Part shown: positions 47,625-59,123 of the stretch, piece after piece | How the letters are laid out: each line of letters starts with the position of its first letter | How positions within the stretch are numbered: the stretch's first letter is position 1 | NCBI GenBank assembly: GCA_024704765.1 | Contig: JAKMXF010000304.1 | Span: 1-60,685 of the forward strand | Direction: 5' to 3' | Length of the DNA stretch: 60,685 nt | Source of the DNA: Oopsacas minuta | Taxonomy: Eukaryota > Porifera > Hexactinellida > Lyssacinosida > Leucopsacidae | Position numbers and translations under genes: made by a program | The notes under the pieces: generated by a model | The model's database searches: none | Told to the model about the DNA's origin: nothing | What the model saw: only the letters and a program-made list of their open reading frames with translations

Positions 47625-47975
47625 GTACTATTTTTGCATGTCTTGAGTCTGAATTTACTTTCTAGATCTGCACTTAGTTTCTTTTCGAGTTCCTTACAGC
47701 TTTACCCTATTCCTGGAAAGAGCGCCAGGGCGCCCATTATTTTTGTGTAGATCTATGATTCCGGCACCTCCGTTATTTTCGAATAGTCTTAAAATGTGAT
47801 AGCGAATCATTCTGAAATTTATTCATAAAATCATGGTAAATTAGCCAAACTCCTTCGAAATGAGTGAGAAAATGAAAAAGTTATACCAAAAATACCGCCA
47901 TAAGCGAAACTTTATGGGGCAAATTGCAGATTGAATTTCGAAGACAATACTATCGCTATATTCCTTTAGTTACAT

Positions 47976-48423
47976 CAGCATTTCTCAACCTTTTTCTGTC
48001 GGTCGCCCCCTCGATGACCGGGCCATCCCTCACATCCCCCTCGTCCCATGCCGTTTGTATATTAATTCTATTACCAAATACTAAGGCATTATATCTAAAT
48101 TTTTCATTTGTATAAGTTTAGTGTGAAGGTTGGGCCTGGTGCCCGGTTACAAGATTTTTCAGATCGGGACTGATTTTGGTCAAGAAGAGCCGAAGGTCAC
48201 CACGTTTGGTTATCTCCAGCCTATTCCTCTTCTTTTTGAGAAGTCCAACAATGGCTGAGAAACCCTCTCACGAGTACGATGTTGGAAAAGCCATCAGTCG
48301 GATATTTCAGCTTCAACTTGTGCAGAATGAAACATTGTTCGTCGCCCCTCAGTCGTGTTATCGCTCCCCTCGGGTCTCATTTCGCCTCCACGGGGGCGAT
48401 ATCGCACACGTTGAAAAACACTA
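47976..48423. mobile_element. hAT MITE, 448 bp, perfect 8 bp target duplication
   Basis: The left end is CAGCATTTCTCAACCTTTTT with a following CGCCCCC. The inverted right end is TAGTGTTTTTCAACGTGTGC with CGCCCCC further in. AGTTACAT flanks both sides (47968-47975 and 48424-48431). The overlapping open frames have no hAT domain. Confidence 0.85.
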
Positions 48424-48569
48424 AGTTACATCAATTGAATCATATGGTAATTAATTTTTTAGAACAGTCTATTCAATGTTGCTGAAATACTAAACAAAGC
48501 AATTTCAGAGGCTACGAATTATTTTGTTGCTACCATTATACGTCCTTTAGAATAAATTAAAAACTAGTG

Positions 48570-49110
48570 CGCTTCGCTTGCTAGGGCGCTGCTCTATAGC
48601 TTTGTCTTATGAAACAGCATAATTTCTTGAATCTTTTTCGAATATATTACCCATGGTTCATCTAATTACATTTGTCCATTATCCACCAAAATACATTTAT
48701 TGGCAATCTGTCGTGACCTGGAGCTACTACTTGGCTTGGCTTGGTAGTCTCAGCACTTCAGGGCTCTAGTATTAGGAAATTCATAAAATTTTGAAATTTC
48801 TAAAATATTTATTTTTTGTACAGTAATGATGACGTTATAGTTCCATGATAGATTTCCATTTGGTCAAAGTCATGACGTCATGTTATTTTGCTATATAGGG
48901 GTATCTGTGATTATTTTTCGCAGCTTTTTTATCTTTCAAATTGATTGATCATTGGTTGATTCTGTCTTGCCATATTTCCATCATATGTGTGAATTTGTTC
49001 CAAGACTCGAACTTGTCCGATTCGAACACAAAATACCCCTGTATCTAAAAGCCTCTATGCCATAATCAACCATGGTGTTTTTCACTTTCTTCAATCAATT
49101 GAAAGTGAAA
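48570..49110 (-). repeat. Repeat family A, copy 5, inverted
   Basis: On the minus strand the 3' end reads CTAGCAAGCGAAGCGCACTA followed by GT. The body contains the GACGTCATGACTTTG tract and the block matching AAATACCCCTGTAT inverted. Confidence 0.6.
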
Positions 49111-50782
49111 TGGTTTACCTGTGCAGTTGTTGGTTTCTTGGTAAGAATCCTTAGTCTGTGCTTATCCTATTCACTTGAGAATTTCTGACTAAATATTCGC
49201 AAACATTAGGCTTCAATTTCCCAAAAATGTGTTAAGTGGCTCAGTGTCAGAGGCGACATTCGAGATAGCGAAAGTCTTTTCTATATTTCCAGGATAGTAG
49301 AATGAGAGGAAAAGAAAATTCGTTCAAGTTATCTGATATTCGAGTTACCGGTTTTTGACTGTTTACATGTAATGTTCCATATACAAATGCTATTTTTCAT
49401 TCTTGTCTTAAGAGATTATACTCTCCATTTCCTAGAATGTTTCCTACAGTTAGAGTGCGGAGATAACAACGATAATTCTCTGGACAGCACAATGTTGGTA
49501 TCTTTGGATTGTAAACGGGATTATCCAAAATTGGATAAGTGTGGAGTTGGCAGCGAACAAATCAAGTACACTTTAACAAGTCATAATTATGCAACAAGTA
49601 CATGTGGAGAGATGCCATTTGGACCATATCGATACTAACCTGGGAGGTTTCTCTCATTTTATTTCACTCATTCTAACACCTCAGTGATGAACCGTGACGT
49701 TTCAATAACTGGGAACATTTTTATTTAGTACATCCGGTGCAGAATTCACTTATCATTTCCTAATCCACAATACTCTAAGCCAGTTAATACGTAAGATCTA
49801 AAGAGACAATTGCCATCCGGAGATAGTCGCTTTAATCCAGCTACAGACCCTTTGTAACATGGCACAGCTAAAATCAACTTCAAACTATTGTAAGGATGGT
49901 AGCATTATATAATCCTTTTTTTACTTGTTAGAGCCATTTGTTTGGGAAATTCCTTGCCTTTAACTTGATGATTGTCTACGTTAATCAAGAATGGATACTT
50001 ATTATGTAAATTTGTACTAAATGATGCTATCCGCTTCCTAGATTCCCTATCTGAAGAAATCAAAATTTCAGATGAAACATTGTCAATCGCAAAAGGATTC
50101 ACAGAGTTACTTAACCAGGTAGTTGAAAATTGTGAATCCAAAGGCTGAGTGACAATAATTGCACACCCCTTTAACTCTTCAAGCATTTAATTCCTTATAG
50201 ATTCATAGGAAAATGATTCTATTTCAAGATAATCCGAGTCTAGGTGTGAACTAGAAATGGAGAATATTTATCAATTCGAATGTCAAACGACTTTCCGCAA
50301 AACCAGTTAAGATTGAATTATACTTGTAATTATCTGTTAAATTCTCAACATATGCATGTTTTGTACCATGCTAAACTAAGTCTATCTAAGTTGGAGTGTC
50401 AAGTCATACTCATACCTGATTACATGTATTGCTATATTTGAATATTGTAACAGACTACAATTTTGATTGGATGACCGCACACCCCAAACACCATTATTTT
50501 CTCTGAAATTACCCTAATAATGCTAAAGAATAATTTCCTGAACAAATTCTGCTCATTTCCAAATTTACGAAAATATGCTAGATGTTTGGTCACCCTATAG
50601 ACGTTCCGCTTATGCATTTTAGTTTTTCGACTAGCATTAGTTATTCACATATGATAAAGTGTATGTACTTTCTTCTTACTTTGTTCCTGGCATTTAATAC
50701 CAGACATAGTAGATATAACAAATGTAATCTCAGAGGTGCAGAAAGGATCATATTTATTTGTTAGAATTGAGAGGCAAGAATA

Positions 50783-52091
50783 CAGGGTGCAGCAAAAGTT
50801 CTGTCCTAAACCTAATTTGAAATATCTCACAAACCCATTAACAGATCTGGCTAATTCTTTGCTGGATCATTTATTACTTATGTTGAATTTAAAATAAGAT
50901 ATTATTGTTCAATATAGCCACCTTTCTTACTTACCACAGCTTGGAGTCTAGTCCTAAATTGGTATACTGCGCGCCGGAAGTGATCCTGAGGTATTTTCAG
51001 CCATTCTCGCTGCAAGCAAGCCTTGAGAGAGCTAATATTTGCGTGAGAACTTGCGCATACCTTCTGCTCCAAGATGGACCAAACAGAATAGTCCATAGGA
51101 TTCAAGTCCGGACTGGAGGGTGGCCATTGCTCTTTAGAAATGAAGTCTATTTTTTGATCTCGGAACCACTGTTGGGTAGCGTTAGCTGTATGAGCTGGAG
51201 CGCCATCCTGCTGGGAGGTCCAACTCGTATTTCCAAAGTTCTTACAACCGAAACCCTTCACTTCAGCATCCAGAATGAGTTCACGATAGGTTTTTGAATT
51301 GATTTTCACACCAGACGGAACAAAAATAAGATTAGTCCGGGAGTTTGCGGAGATTCCCCCCCATACCATGACCGAAGCTGGCTTTTGCCTTCTCGGTATG
51401 AATCGAAGTTGTTCTGGGATGTCTTGGACGCTGCTTGAGATGATACGATCATTCTGAGGGTTGGAAACCTCTTGAATCGTGAACAATTTCTCATCGGAGA
51501 ACAATATTTTGTTCACGACTGATTGGCCGGCACGCGATAACAGACATCGACTTCTTTGCAGCCGCTTTTCTCTAATGGCCTTTGTAAGCATGTGAACTTT
51601 CCTGCGTTTGAGAGACTTTAACCCTTGGTCATCGTGCACTACGTGTCCAATAGCTCTAGAGCTTATTTCAAAGTCACGAGACATTTTCCGCATGGAACAC
51701 CGGGATTTCGGACGATTCTTTTCTTTATCTTCGCCTTTAGTTCTCGTGTCCTTACATTACGCGGACGGCCACTCCGAGTTCTGTCTTTCAAGCTTCCAGT
51801 CTCCTTGTATCTCTGGATAGTACGATATATCAACTTTCTACCCACGTTCTTGCTCTGAAGAATTTTCAAAATCTCGCCTGGGGACTTCTCTGCACGAAAT
51901 AATTCTAAAATTTGTGACCTTTTGGCTTCCATGTCTCTAATTAGAAATATTTGTTAGTAATAGAGAGAATGCTTTAGTACTTCAGTAAACATACATCAAT
52001 ATAGATTATGGCCCCATAAGGTTTCATTATTCCACTATAGCTATGTATAATTGATTGTCAAACAATGGGACAGAACTTTTGCCGCACCCTG
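50783..52091 (-). mobile_element. maT-type (DD37D) transposon, near-intact, in DDOST intron
   Basis: The inverted ends are CAGGGTGCAGCAAAAGTTCT and CAGGGTGCGGCAAAAGTTCT. TA flanks are at 50781-50782 and 52092-52093. Length is 1309 bp. Repeat family B follows directly on the right. Confidence 0.92.
50902..51932 (-). pseudogene. DD37D transposase with one frameshift
   Basis: It starts at the ATG at 51932 (MEAKRSQILELFRAEKSP) with RKLIYRTIQRYKETGSLKD and RTRSGRPRNVRT. A one-base loss near 51695 (a CCC run before CGGTGTTCC) shifts the frame to SMRKMSRDFEISSRAIGH. From there it is open to 50902. Catalytic motifs are ILFSDEKLFTIQEVSN, SQQDGAPAHTANATQQ and PSSPDLNPMDYSVW, giving DD37D spacing; the end is KKGGYIEQ. 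Only one lesion, in a homopolymer run, separates it from a full-length reading. Confidence 0.9.
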
Positions 52092-52500
52092 TAGAACTTT
52101 GAATTTAATGGAATTTAGGTAGTAATTATCCAATTGAATTTACAAAAACAACAACAAATATAGATATAGAGAAACTTGATGAATGCGAAATTCGGATTCA
52201 GCGTACTTAGTTACCCCTGGGTAGCCGCTTAGACAAGCCTGTATGTATATTTTGAGACTTGGATATATTTTTTCTTTATGTTTATAAAACAATAAGATAT
52301 TTACATAAGATTAATCCAAAAGTGTGAAAATCGAGTTCACCTGATATTGATTTCTAGTTACTTCAAGGATAAACACGAGAATACATAGTCATGCGACAAT
52401 TTCAAAATTGCATACCGTAAATCATTTCTTGACAAGAGACAAACAACATTTGAGGTTTATTAATATTGATATACATGCATAAGTATTATCAATGAAGTTT
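52092..52500 (-). repeat. Repeat family B, copy 3, inverted
   Basis: Contains, inverted, the blocks GGCTTGTCTAAGCGGCTACC, GCTGAATCCGAATTTCG and AATGATTTACGGTATGCA seen at 37800-38035. Confidence 0.55.
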
Positions 52501-52524
52501 AGAAATACCATATATATCCATACT

Positions 52525-53000
52525 AGCCCGCTTTGCTTGTTAGGTTGATGTACGGCTGGCGGAAGTATCCTTGATCTTAGCTACATTTGTCCATGCTTTA
52601 GGGTCGTTACGCGACGAGATATACTCTGCACTACGTCCAATGATTTTTATTTTGGAGAATTTTTTTATTATCATTGGTTTATCCAACCTCCATTGAATGG
52701 TCTTCTGTGGTACTACTGGAGCTCTTAGGTGGTTTTTGTTTGGTAATCTCGGCAACCAGCACCAAGTGTATTATGAAATTCTAAAAAATACCGAATTTCG
52801 GGAAATTTGATTTTTGTACTGTCATGATTACGTAATAATCCCATGATGAGTTAGTATTAGGAAATGCATGACTTCCTGATATTTGGTTCATTGAATGGTA
52901 CTTGTGATTCACTTTCAAACTTTGGTAATTATTTTGGCTGATCAGTGTTAAATTTTCCGAAATTCTCAAACATGACAATGTCATCATAATTTTGTTTAAT
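52525..53000 (-). repeat. Repeat family A, copy 6, inverted, divergent
   Basis: On the minus strand the 3' end reads CAAGCAAAGCGGGCTAGTAT. Inside are GGGATTATTACGTAATCATG and related family A sequence. The block at 52540-52770 is not shared with the other copies. Confidence 0.5.
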
Positions 53001-53469
53001 TTTAATATTACTCAAAGTAGAGGTTTTATGGACCACATTAATCATTTTACTTTATAAAATTACGTAGACTATTGTGGAAGTGGTCATATTCCCCTGTATT
53101 TCACTTTTGCCTTTGGCTCTTTTTCGCCATTTTGACTCCTTTACCCGTTGAAATATATCTAATGTACTTGTAAGTATATTCCAGTAACACTACATTCAAT
53201 GTTCACGGCATAATTAATCAAATGGTTTAGTCTTTGATATATTGACAGTGTTGACTCCCAAACGGACACTCCGAAAAGTGGACAATCCCTCTACAATTGA
53301 CAAACCTCTTGAACGGAATGAATTTGCTCTCATACATGTATTACTTATGGGCCTCCGAGATGTGGACAACTCTCTAAAACGTACAGAAGCCATGTCATCA
53401 ACGTGTCTGTCCATTATTCAGAGACTCCACTGTTTAATATATTGATAGGTTAATTAATACATCATATTC

Positions 53470-54136
53470 AGGGTTTCATCCAGGCGCGTATTTTAAAAAG
53501 ATATTATAGTTAAGCGCGTGAAAGTTTTAACAGCTAGGCGCATGGACGCGCCTGAGTTAGGCGCATAACACGCGCCTAGGTTAGTATCGACAAATAATTT
53601 AATGGGTCACGTCGATGTATAAAATCCTATATATTGAGTTATATAACAGTTTATAAGATGAATTCAGTTGTTGAATTCATTGATATTTTAAAATAATTCG
53701 GAAAGGTATAATTAACGGGATGAAGCTTGATAATTCACGATATGTATGTCGAGTCCTAATACTACTAGATAGCAGAAACTGTGATTATTCATAATAGTCT
53801 TGGGTTCATGCGCCAAAGCTTGAATACTTGGTCAATGAATACATCGAAATAAGAATTCGGTAAAGTTCTTGCAAATTATAAGGCCAATTAATATCAGAGA
53901 TTTTCGGAAATTCAGGCCCTTGTTGGCTAATTCGAACAAGATCGGCTATATGATAAAGTGTCAAAGCATATCTAGAATCCGAACATATTCTACTATAATA
54001 TGAAAAACATCGTTCGACAGAACAGCTACCAAGAGAATTAAGTTTGGGACTCTCGAAAATTCAAATTATCTAGGCGCGTAAGTGAAATCGAGGAATCATT
54101 TAGGCGCGTTACATTTAAAAGCTGGATGAAACCTTG
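53470..54136 (-). mobile_element. Decayed hAT element, 667 bp, with 8 bp target duplication
   Basis: The left end CAGGGTTTCATCCAGGCGCG pairs with the inverted right end CAAGGTTTCATCCAGCTTTT. The flanks are ATCATATT (53462-53469) and ATCATACT (54137-54144), 7 of 8. Motifs with AGGCGCGT recur near both ends (53480-53580 and 54070-54110). A C-terminal transposase fragment lies inside. Confidence 0.75.
53811..54049 (-). pseudogene. hAT transposase C-terminal fragment
   Basis: An uninterrupted minus-strand reading starts ESPKLNSLGSCSVERCFSYY and continues SRICSDSRYALTLYHIADLV before ending in FGA and a stop. SVERCFS fits the hAT dimerisation signature (S-x-E-R-x-F-S). The rest of the transposase is absent, so this is an internally deleted copy. 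Confidence 0.6.
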
Positions 54137-54751
54137 ATCATACTATACTACATAGTCATATATTTGTGCCATTGGCATTTTGATTAAATTCCAAAAAATG
54201 GGGGTAATATTCCCAAAATTTGTAAACTTTCGAATCTGATAAGTCAATCCATTTGACACCTATCTTAGTGAGATTTTGAGATTTCAGTTAGATTGGAACT
54301 CGTACCTAGAATTAGCACTTTGGATACAATACACATCAAAATATCAAGTTGTAGTTCTTACCAGTTCCTAAATTAATTTCAGACAAATAATCATTAATGC
54401 ATTAATATATTGACAATTGTTGCATGGTTAAATGACGCATAAAACTTATTGTATACGATTAGTCTAAGGTGATACGCAGTTAGTGTATTTTGAAAAAAAG
54501 TGGTACAGTTTGTCCTGAAATTATGTCAGTACCTTAAACTCATAACCACAATGATTGAAATTTTTCTTGTAACTAATATTACGTATCATAAACATGTGGA
54601 TATTACGTAATTACCAGCACTTCATAAATTATTTTATAATGAAGTCTAAGTATATGAGCACAGGGGCTGTCCCAGGATTTTTGCATAACGAATCTACGTT
54701 CTAGTTTAGTATTTACTATAATTTTTGGGTCCAGGGATTCCCGAACAAGTA

Positions 54752-56116
54752 CCGGGTGGGGCCAAAAAAACAGAACCCTAAGTGATTTTCGGTCACTCTG
54801 CTTATGCCTTTTGTACTAATAAAATAATATATTAGGATATGGTAGATACCTCTCTTAGGAGCTGTAATGGCAAGCAGTGGAGCACAGAGAAGCGGATATA
54901 CTGTGTCAAGCTCTACTACAAGTTACATTCTTACAATGCTGTACAGACCAAATTTTCGCAAGATTTTAAGCAGCCAAAAGCACCCAGCAAATCCATTATC
55001 TTTGGATAGATCAAGAATTTGAACAGGAGGGCACTGTTAAGAACCTCAACTCTAAATTAGATAGTCGTTTGAGCTACTCAGGGAGGAAAAGATCTGTACG
55101 GATTAAGTTATCGAAGCCGTTCGTCAGTCGTTCTTCACTCCCCAAAGAGGTCGACAAGAAAGAGGTGTCAATTGGTTGGCTTATCACGCACTACACTTCG
55201 CAGGGTTCTTCATGATGACTTAAGACTATATGCATATTCGTATACAGATACACCAGAAACTCGCAAATTCCAACAAGGTCAGGAGATTTGAGATGGCTAA
55301 GTGGTTACTTGCTAAGATTGAGACATCAAAGATCTTCTTGGATCATCTCTGGACAACTGACGAAGCTCATTTTCATCTTGATGGGCAGGTGAATTCTAGA
55401 AACAACGTCTACTGGGTTTAGAACGACCAGCAGAAGTGACAGAAAACCTCTACATTCTCAGAAGGTCACAGTTTGGGCTGCATTCTCAATGAAGGGGGTA
55501 GTTGGCCCGCTGTTCTTCGAGGAGCAAGAAAATACTGTGACATTTACACCGACCGTTACCTTAAGATTCTGGAAGTCTTCTGAAAGGAGCTTGAAGAGAA
55601 CTATAGAGGATACCTGCCCAAATTCTGGTTCCAACAGGATGGAGCAACCCACCATACTTCCAACAAAAGCCTGAATTGGATCAAGAACCACTTCGGAAGC
55701 CGAGTGATCAGTCGCAAGTGTGACCATGAGTGGGCACCCTACTCTCCGGATCTCAGTCCTCCAGACTATTACCTCTGGGGGTTCCTGAAGGACAGGGTAT
55801 ATGCTACAAAGCCAAGGACACTCGGAGAACTCAAGAAAAAGATCCAGGAGGAGATGAGAAGCATCTCAAGGACAAGTTGCAAATCAGTGATGCAGAACTT
55901 TGTTTTACGACTGGGAAAATGAGCAAATCTAAATGGATGGCCATCTCGAACATGTTCTATAGATCAAGAACCACTTGAGCTAGGATATAGTATAAACTTG
56001 CATTTTTGATTTAAAAGCTTGAAAGTAGATAATATTTAAGTTTTAATTCTCTACCCTTGAAGAAAGTAGAAAAATAACAAATTTATTACCGGTTCTGTTT
56101 TTTTTGGCCCACCCGG
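54752..56116 (+). mobile_element. Tc1/mariner DD41D element
   Basis: The left end is CCGGGTGGGGCCAAAAAAAC and the inverted right end CCGGGTGGGCCAAAAAAAAC, both followed by AGAACC. TA lies on both sides (54750-54751 and 56117-56118). Length is 1365 bp. It lies in the DDOST intron in the same orientation as the gene. Confidence 0.88.
54867..55978 (+). pseudogene. DD41D transposase, broken
   Basis: It starts MASSGAQRSGYTVSSSTTSY at 54867. Stops occur within the N-terminal region and around 55220 and 55420. Catalytic motifs: LWTTDEAHFHLDGQVNSRNN (first Asp, about 55350), FWFQQDGATHHTSNKS (second, about 55625) and YSPDLSPPDYYLWGFLKDRV (third, about 55740-55800). Forty-one residues separate the last two catalytic aspartates, matching the DD41D (rosa/Visitor-like) group. 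The tail RTLGELKKKIQEEMRSIS is conserved. Confidence 0.85.
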
Positions 56117-56516
56117 TACTTTCCTATTATTCTATTGTTGGATGACATTCATGAACATGTTTTTGTTTATTCACAGCGAACAAAATATTTTAGAATTCAG
56201 ATCATATAAGACCAAAGTGTCAGGGAATAGATTAGTACATGATGACAGAAATTATTTTCTAGTCAAACCAACGTAGCTTGTGAAAAACATTTTCAGAAGT
56301 TCAGGAATTTTCACAAAGCCTAGGAGAAAGTTTGGGCCCCATACAGGGACGATGTGACAAAGGTTGGATGGTATACCGGCACTGCGGCTCCCAAATAGTT
56401 TACATAGCGCCTAGGCCACGTTAATGGACCCTAGCTATGCTCACTACTCCTACCATATTCCTAGAAATTATATACTCAGATTGCATAAGTCTATCAAATG
56501 ATCCCTAATGAATGCA

Positions 56517-56565
56517 GTGGCGACATTCTTCAGGATCGCGACCTGAGGTTGGGAACCACTGATCT
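56517..56565 (-). repeat. Isolated hAT-type terminus
   Basis: On the minus strand it starts CAGTGGTTCCCAACCTCAGG and continues with GTCGCGATCC, typical of ZBED-type hAT ends. No partner end was seen. Confidence 0.5.
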
Positions 56566-56567
56566 AT

Positions 56568-57095
56568 ACTAATAAATCCAATTTATCTGTATGTATGTAT
56601 GTATGTATGTATGTATGTATGTTCAAAACTTATTTAAGAAACTGCAAGTCCCCCAGGGCTTACTTTTTAGCATACAAAGGTATTTTGGGCCTCTCAGACA
56701 TGTTTGAGTCTTGGACCAAAATGCAGACATGACGTCGTTACCTTTTTGGATTTTCAAGAATCACAGTATTTACCACTGCTCAGCCAATATACATGATTGT
56801 ATTTGAAATTTGAATCACAGGTACCCCTCAATGTGACAAATGTCCTGACGTCATCATGACGCTACAAGAAATTTTGATTTTCCAAATTTCGGAATTCCTT
56901 TATGCCAGAGGCACGAGTGCCCATATTAAAAGCAAAAAGCCACGTGAGAGCTGCTGTAATACCCAGTAGGCCATTATTTTAAAATTTGGATGGAACATGG
57001 ATAACATATTTTCATATTGCACAAAAAATGAACCCCGAGTCATGTAGTGCTAAGTATAGCCCGTCGCGAGCGACCGCAAGCATCAAGGAATGTAG
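56568..57095 (+). repeat. Repeat family A, copy 7, with (GTAT)n
   Basis: It begins TCTATACTAATAAATCCAAT, the start most like a Helitron-type 5' end, then a (GTAT)n microsatellite (56585-56622). The family landmarks follow: CCCCCAGGGCTTACTTTTTA, CACTGCTCAGCCAATATACA, AATGTCCTGACGTCATCATG, GGATGGAACATGGATAACAT. Confidence 0.65.
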
Positions 57096-57177
57096 CTGTT
57101 TAATGTTTAATCTAATCTGAGGCTCTAAGCTGTCACCTGCAACCTAGCTAGCGAATCGCACTAATGTATATAAATTT

Positions 57178-57640
57178 ATGATCATATTTTGGAGTTGATT
57201 GAAGAAACTGGAAGAAGTAAAGCGTTGATTTTTGGCATGCTGCAGTATTTTGGGTCTGGCTTGGACCATGTCGAGTCTCGGAAGAAAATTCACGCCTATG
57301 ACTAAATTATGACATTGTTGTCGTTTTGTGGAAATTGAAAATTACGCCAATAGTCAGTGCTTGACCAATATATATGATTAAGTTTTGATTTTCTATCATA
57401 GATTCTCCTGAATTTCTCGGATGCTCTGAAGTCATGATTTTAACCAGATGTCAACTCATCTGTGAATTTCACGTCATAATGACGTTACGATAATCACAAT
57501 TTTTGATATTTTTGATAATTTGATAATTCTCGAGACACAAAGTGTCAGATTCCTCTCCAAATGCCACGTAGCAGCCTCTGTTTGTATCACAGAAGGCCAT
57601 TAATTGGAATTTGATTGACCATGCATATTACAACTTTCGT
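57178..57640 (+). repeat. Repeat family A, copy 8
   Basis: It contains GCGTTGATTTTTGGCATGCT, GTCAGTGCTTGACCAATATA and TTTCACGTCATAATGACGTT in the family order. It follows copy 7 in tandem, about 80 bp apart. Confidence 0.6.
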
Positions 57641-58767
57641 TTCCCCTTTGTCAGCCTTGGCTTTCGTCACGGTTCAGTTAGTGGTGTTTATAACTGCTCA
57701 TGCGATGGAAATATCTAAATCTTGCTTGGTTTGCTTGAAATAGTAGAATAATACACATAAGTATTATAACCTTTTACCTCAAATCTTGGTCATTTGGGGA
57801 GGATTCAATTTATCTATATTCTTGTCAGGTACCGAAAAGTGTCAGTAGCAACCATGAAGTTGACAATGTAGTTACCATAGAACTTCTAGTGGATAGAATC
57901 AATATGTTGAGGTCCAAAATCTGCCATCCTTATAGATTCTCTAAAATACTAAGTGCCAACCATGAAATGCATTCAAAAACTCTGTTTCAAGTGTATATTT
58001 CAAAAACCAGTTCTAATTATTTGAAATTCTAAATATATTTTATTGATTCAGAAAATAGCTCGTCAATTTGCATATTTATTGGATGTATTACTTGATAAAC
58101 ATCGTTCATGTTGATAATGTACTCATCATATATTTTTTCGATTGATAATGACCTCATTAATTATTAAATTGTCTCTAGCACAAATGACAATTTTAAGCAG
58201 ACTAATTCTGATGACATTTCTGAGTTTTATATTGTCCTAATTCATGCTGGCGTACCACTCATAACCGTTTGCGTACTCATGTTCGGAACCTCTGCTCTTA
58301 AACTTCATATATGCATTTCCTGAATCTTAGAACTCTTCAGAATTTTCTACATCTTGTTCTTATGTATGGCGTCTTTTGAAAGCAGTCTGCTTATCCACAG
58401 TAATTGTACTTTTCAGTGTATGTGCATGATTGCTTTCATGGCTTTTTGCGCACATTCCCCAATTATGTCCAAACCTGGCTATTTTCTCCAAATGTGTCCA
58501 TAAATTCACAATAATTTTTGTTAGCTATTTTGACTTATGATTAGATGATATTATTATTATTTTTAGGTTCTAACCAACCTAAAATGTTTTGTATTCTGAT
58601 ATTTTCATTTTTAATTCTCACGTTCGATATTATCATCATTTCTACACTCAGTTCCTGTGTCTATTCAAAATTCTTTTAAATTTCTCTATTTTTTCTTCCT
58701 CATCTTTCTTTCAGTTTCTTACTAGACTATTCCGTAATTTTTACTCTTGATTTTGATATTTTTCTAG

Positions 58768-59123
58768 TTTCTAATTTTCTTCGTGATATTTGCTTGAAAT
58801 GTGGTGTTAATATTGATGAATCTGAAATTGTGGCTACTGATCATTTTAATCGTCTACTTGTCCATGATCCACTGAACTCAATGATGTTAGTTCCTAGTTA
58901 TAACTTGATCTCACCCCAGAATTTTCTTAGTTTCTCACACAGTGGGTATTCAGAAAGTTTTCTTTTGTATCATGGCGTTGGCCTAAGATTGAATGAAACT
59001 AATCCTTTGTTGATTAAAGTTCTCTCTGGATTTACTTCTACATATACATCTATGCCACTTGAGCCTATAGCTTATTTCCCTAACTCAATTGGTTCAGAAA
59101 CAATTTTAATCAGCGCACTTCAG
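58768..59123 (+). CDS. DDOST: DDOST (OST48) exon 2
   Basis: The acceptor TTTTTCTAG ends at 58767. Joined to exon 1 in phase 1, the reading continues VSNFLRDICLKCGVNIDESE, IVATDHFNRLLVHDPL, SFLLYHGVGLRLNETNPLLI and AYFPNSIGSETILISALQ. This matches the middle of the animal 48 kDa subunit (loss-of-family residues such as the YHGVGLRL and GSETILISALQ segments are recognisable). It ends CAG|GTAATG at 59123 in phase 0. The remainder, including the C-terminal membrane span, must lie beyond 60685. Confidence 0.88.

Larger units (their letters stand above)
47625..58767 (+). other. DDOST intron 1, 11.1 kb, transposon-filled
   Basis: The borders are G|GTACTA and TTTCTAG|TTT, and the phase 1 join restores the frame (N-S-K-V-S-N-F-L-R-D). 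It contains a hAT MITE, repeat A copies 5-8, a maT element, repeat B copy 3, a decayed hAT and a DD41D element. Stretches 49110-50780 and 57720-58767 hold no recognised feature; the 49372-49638 frame (ECGDNNDNSLDSTM...) is not of any family I know. Confidence 0.85.

Noticed and set aside
49372-49638. 88-codon ORF with several cysteines, possible secreted peptide
   Set aside because: It lies in the DDOST intron, has no clear signal-peptide cleavage site and matches no family I know.
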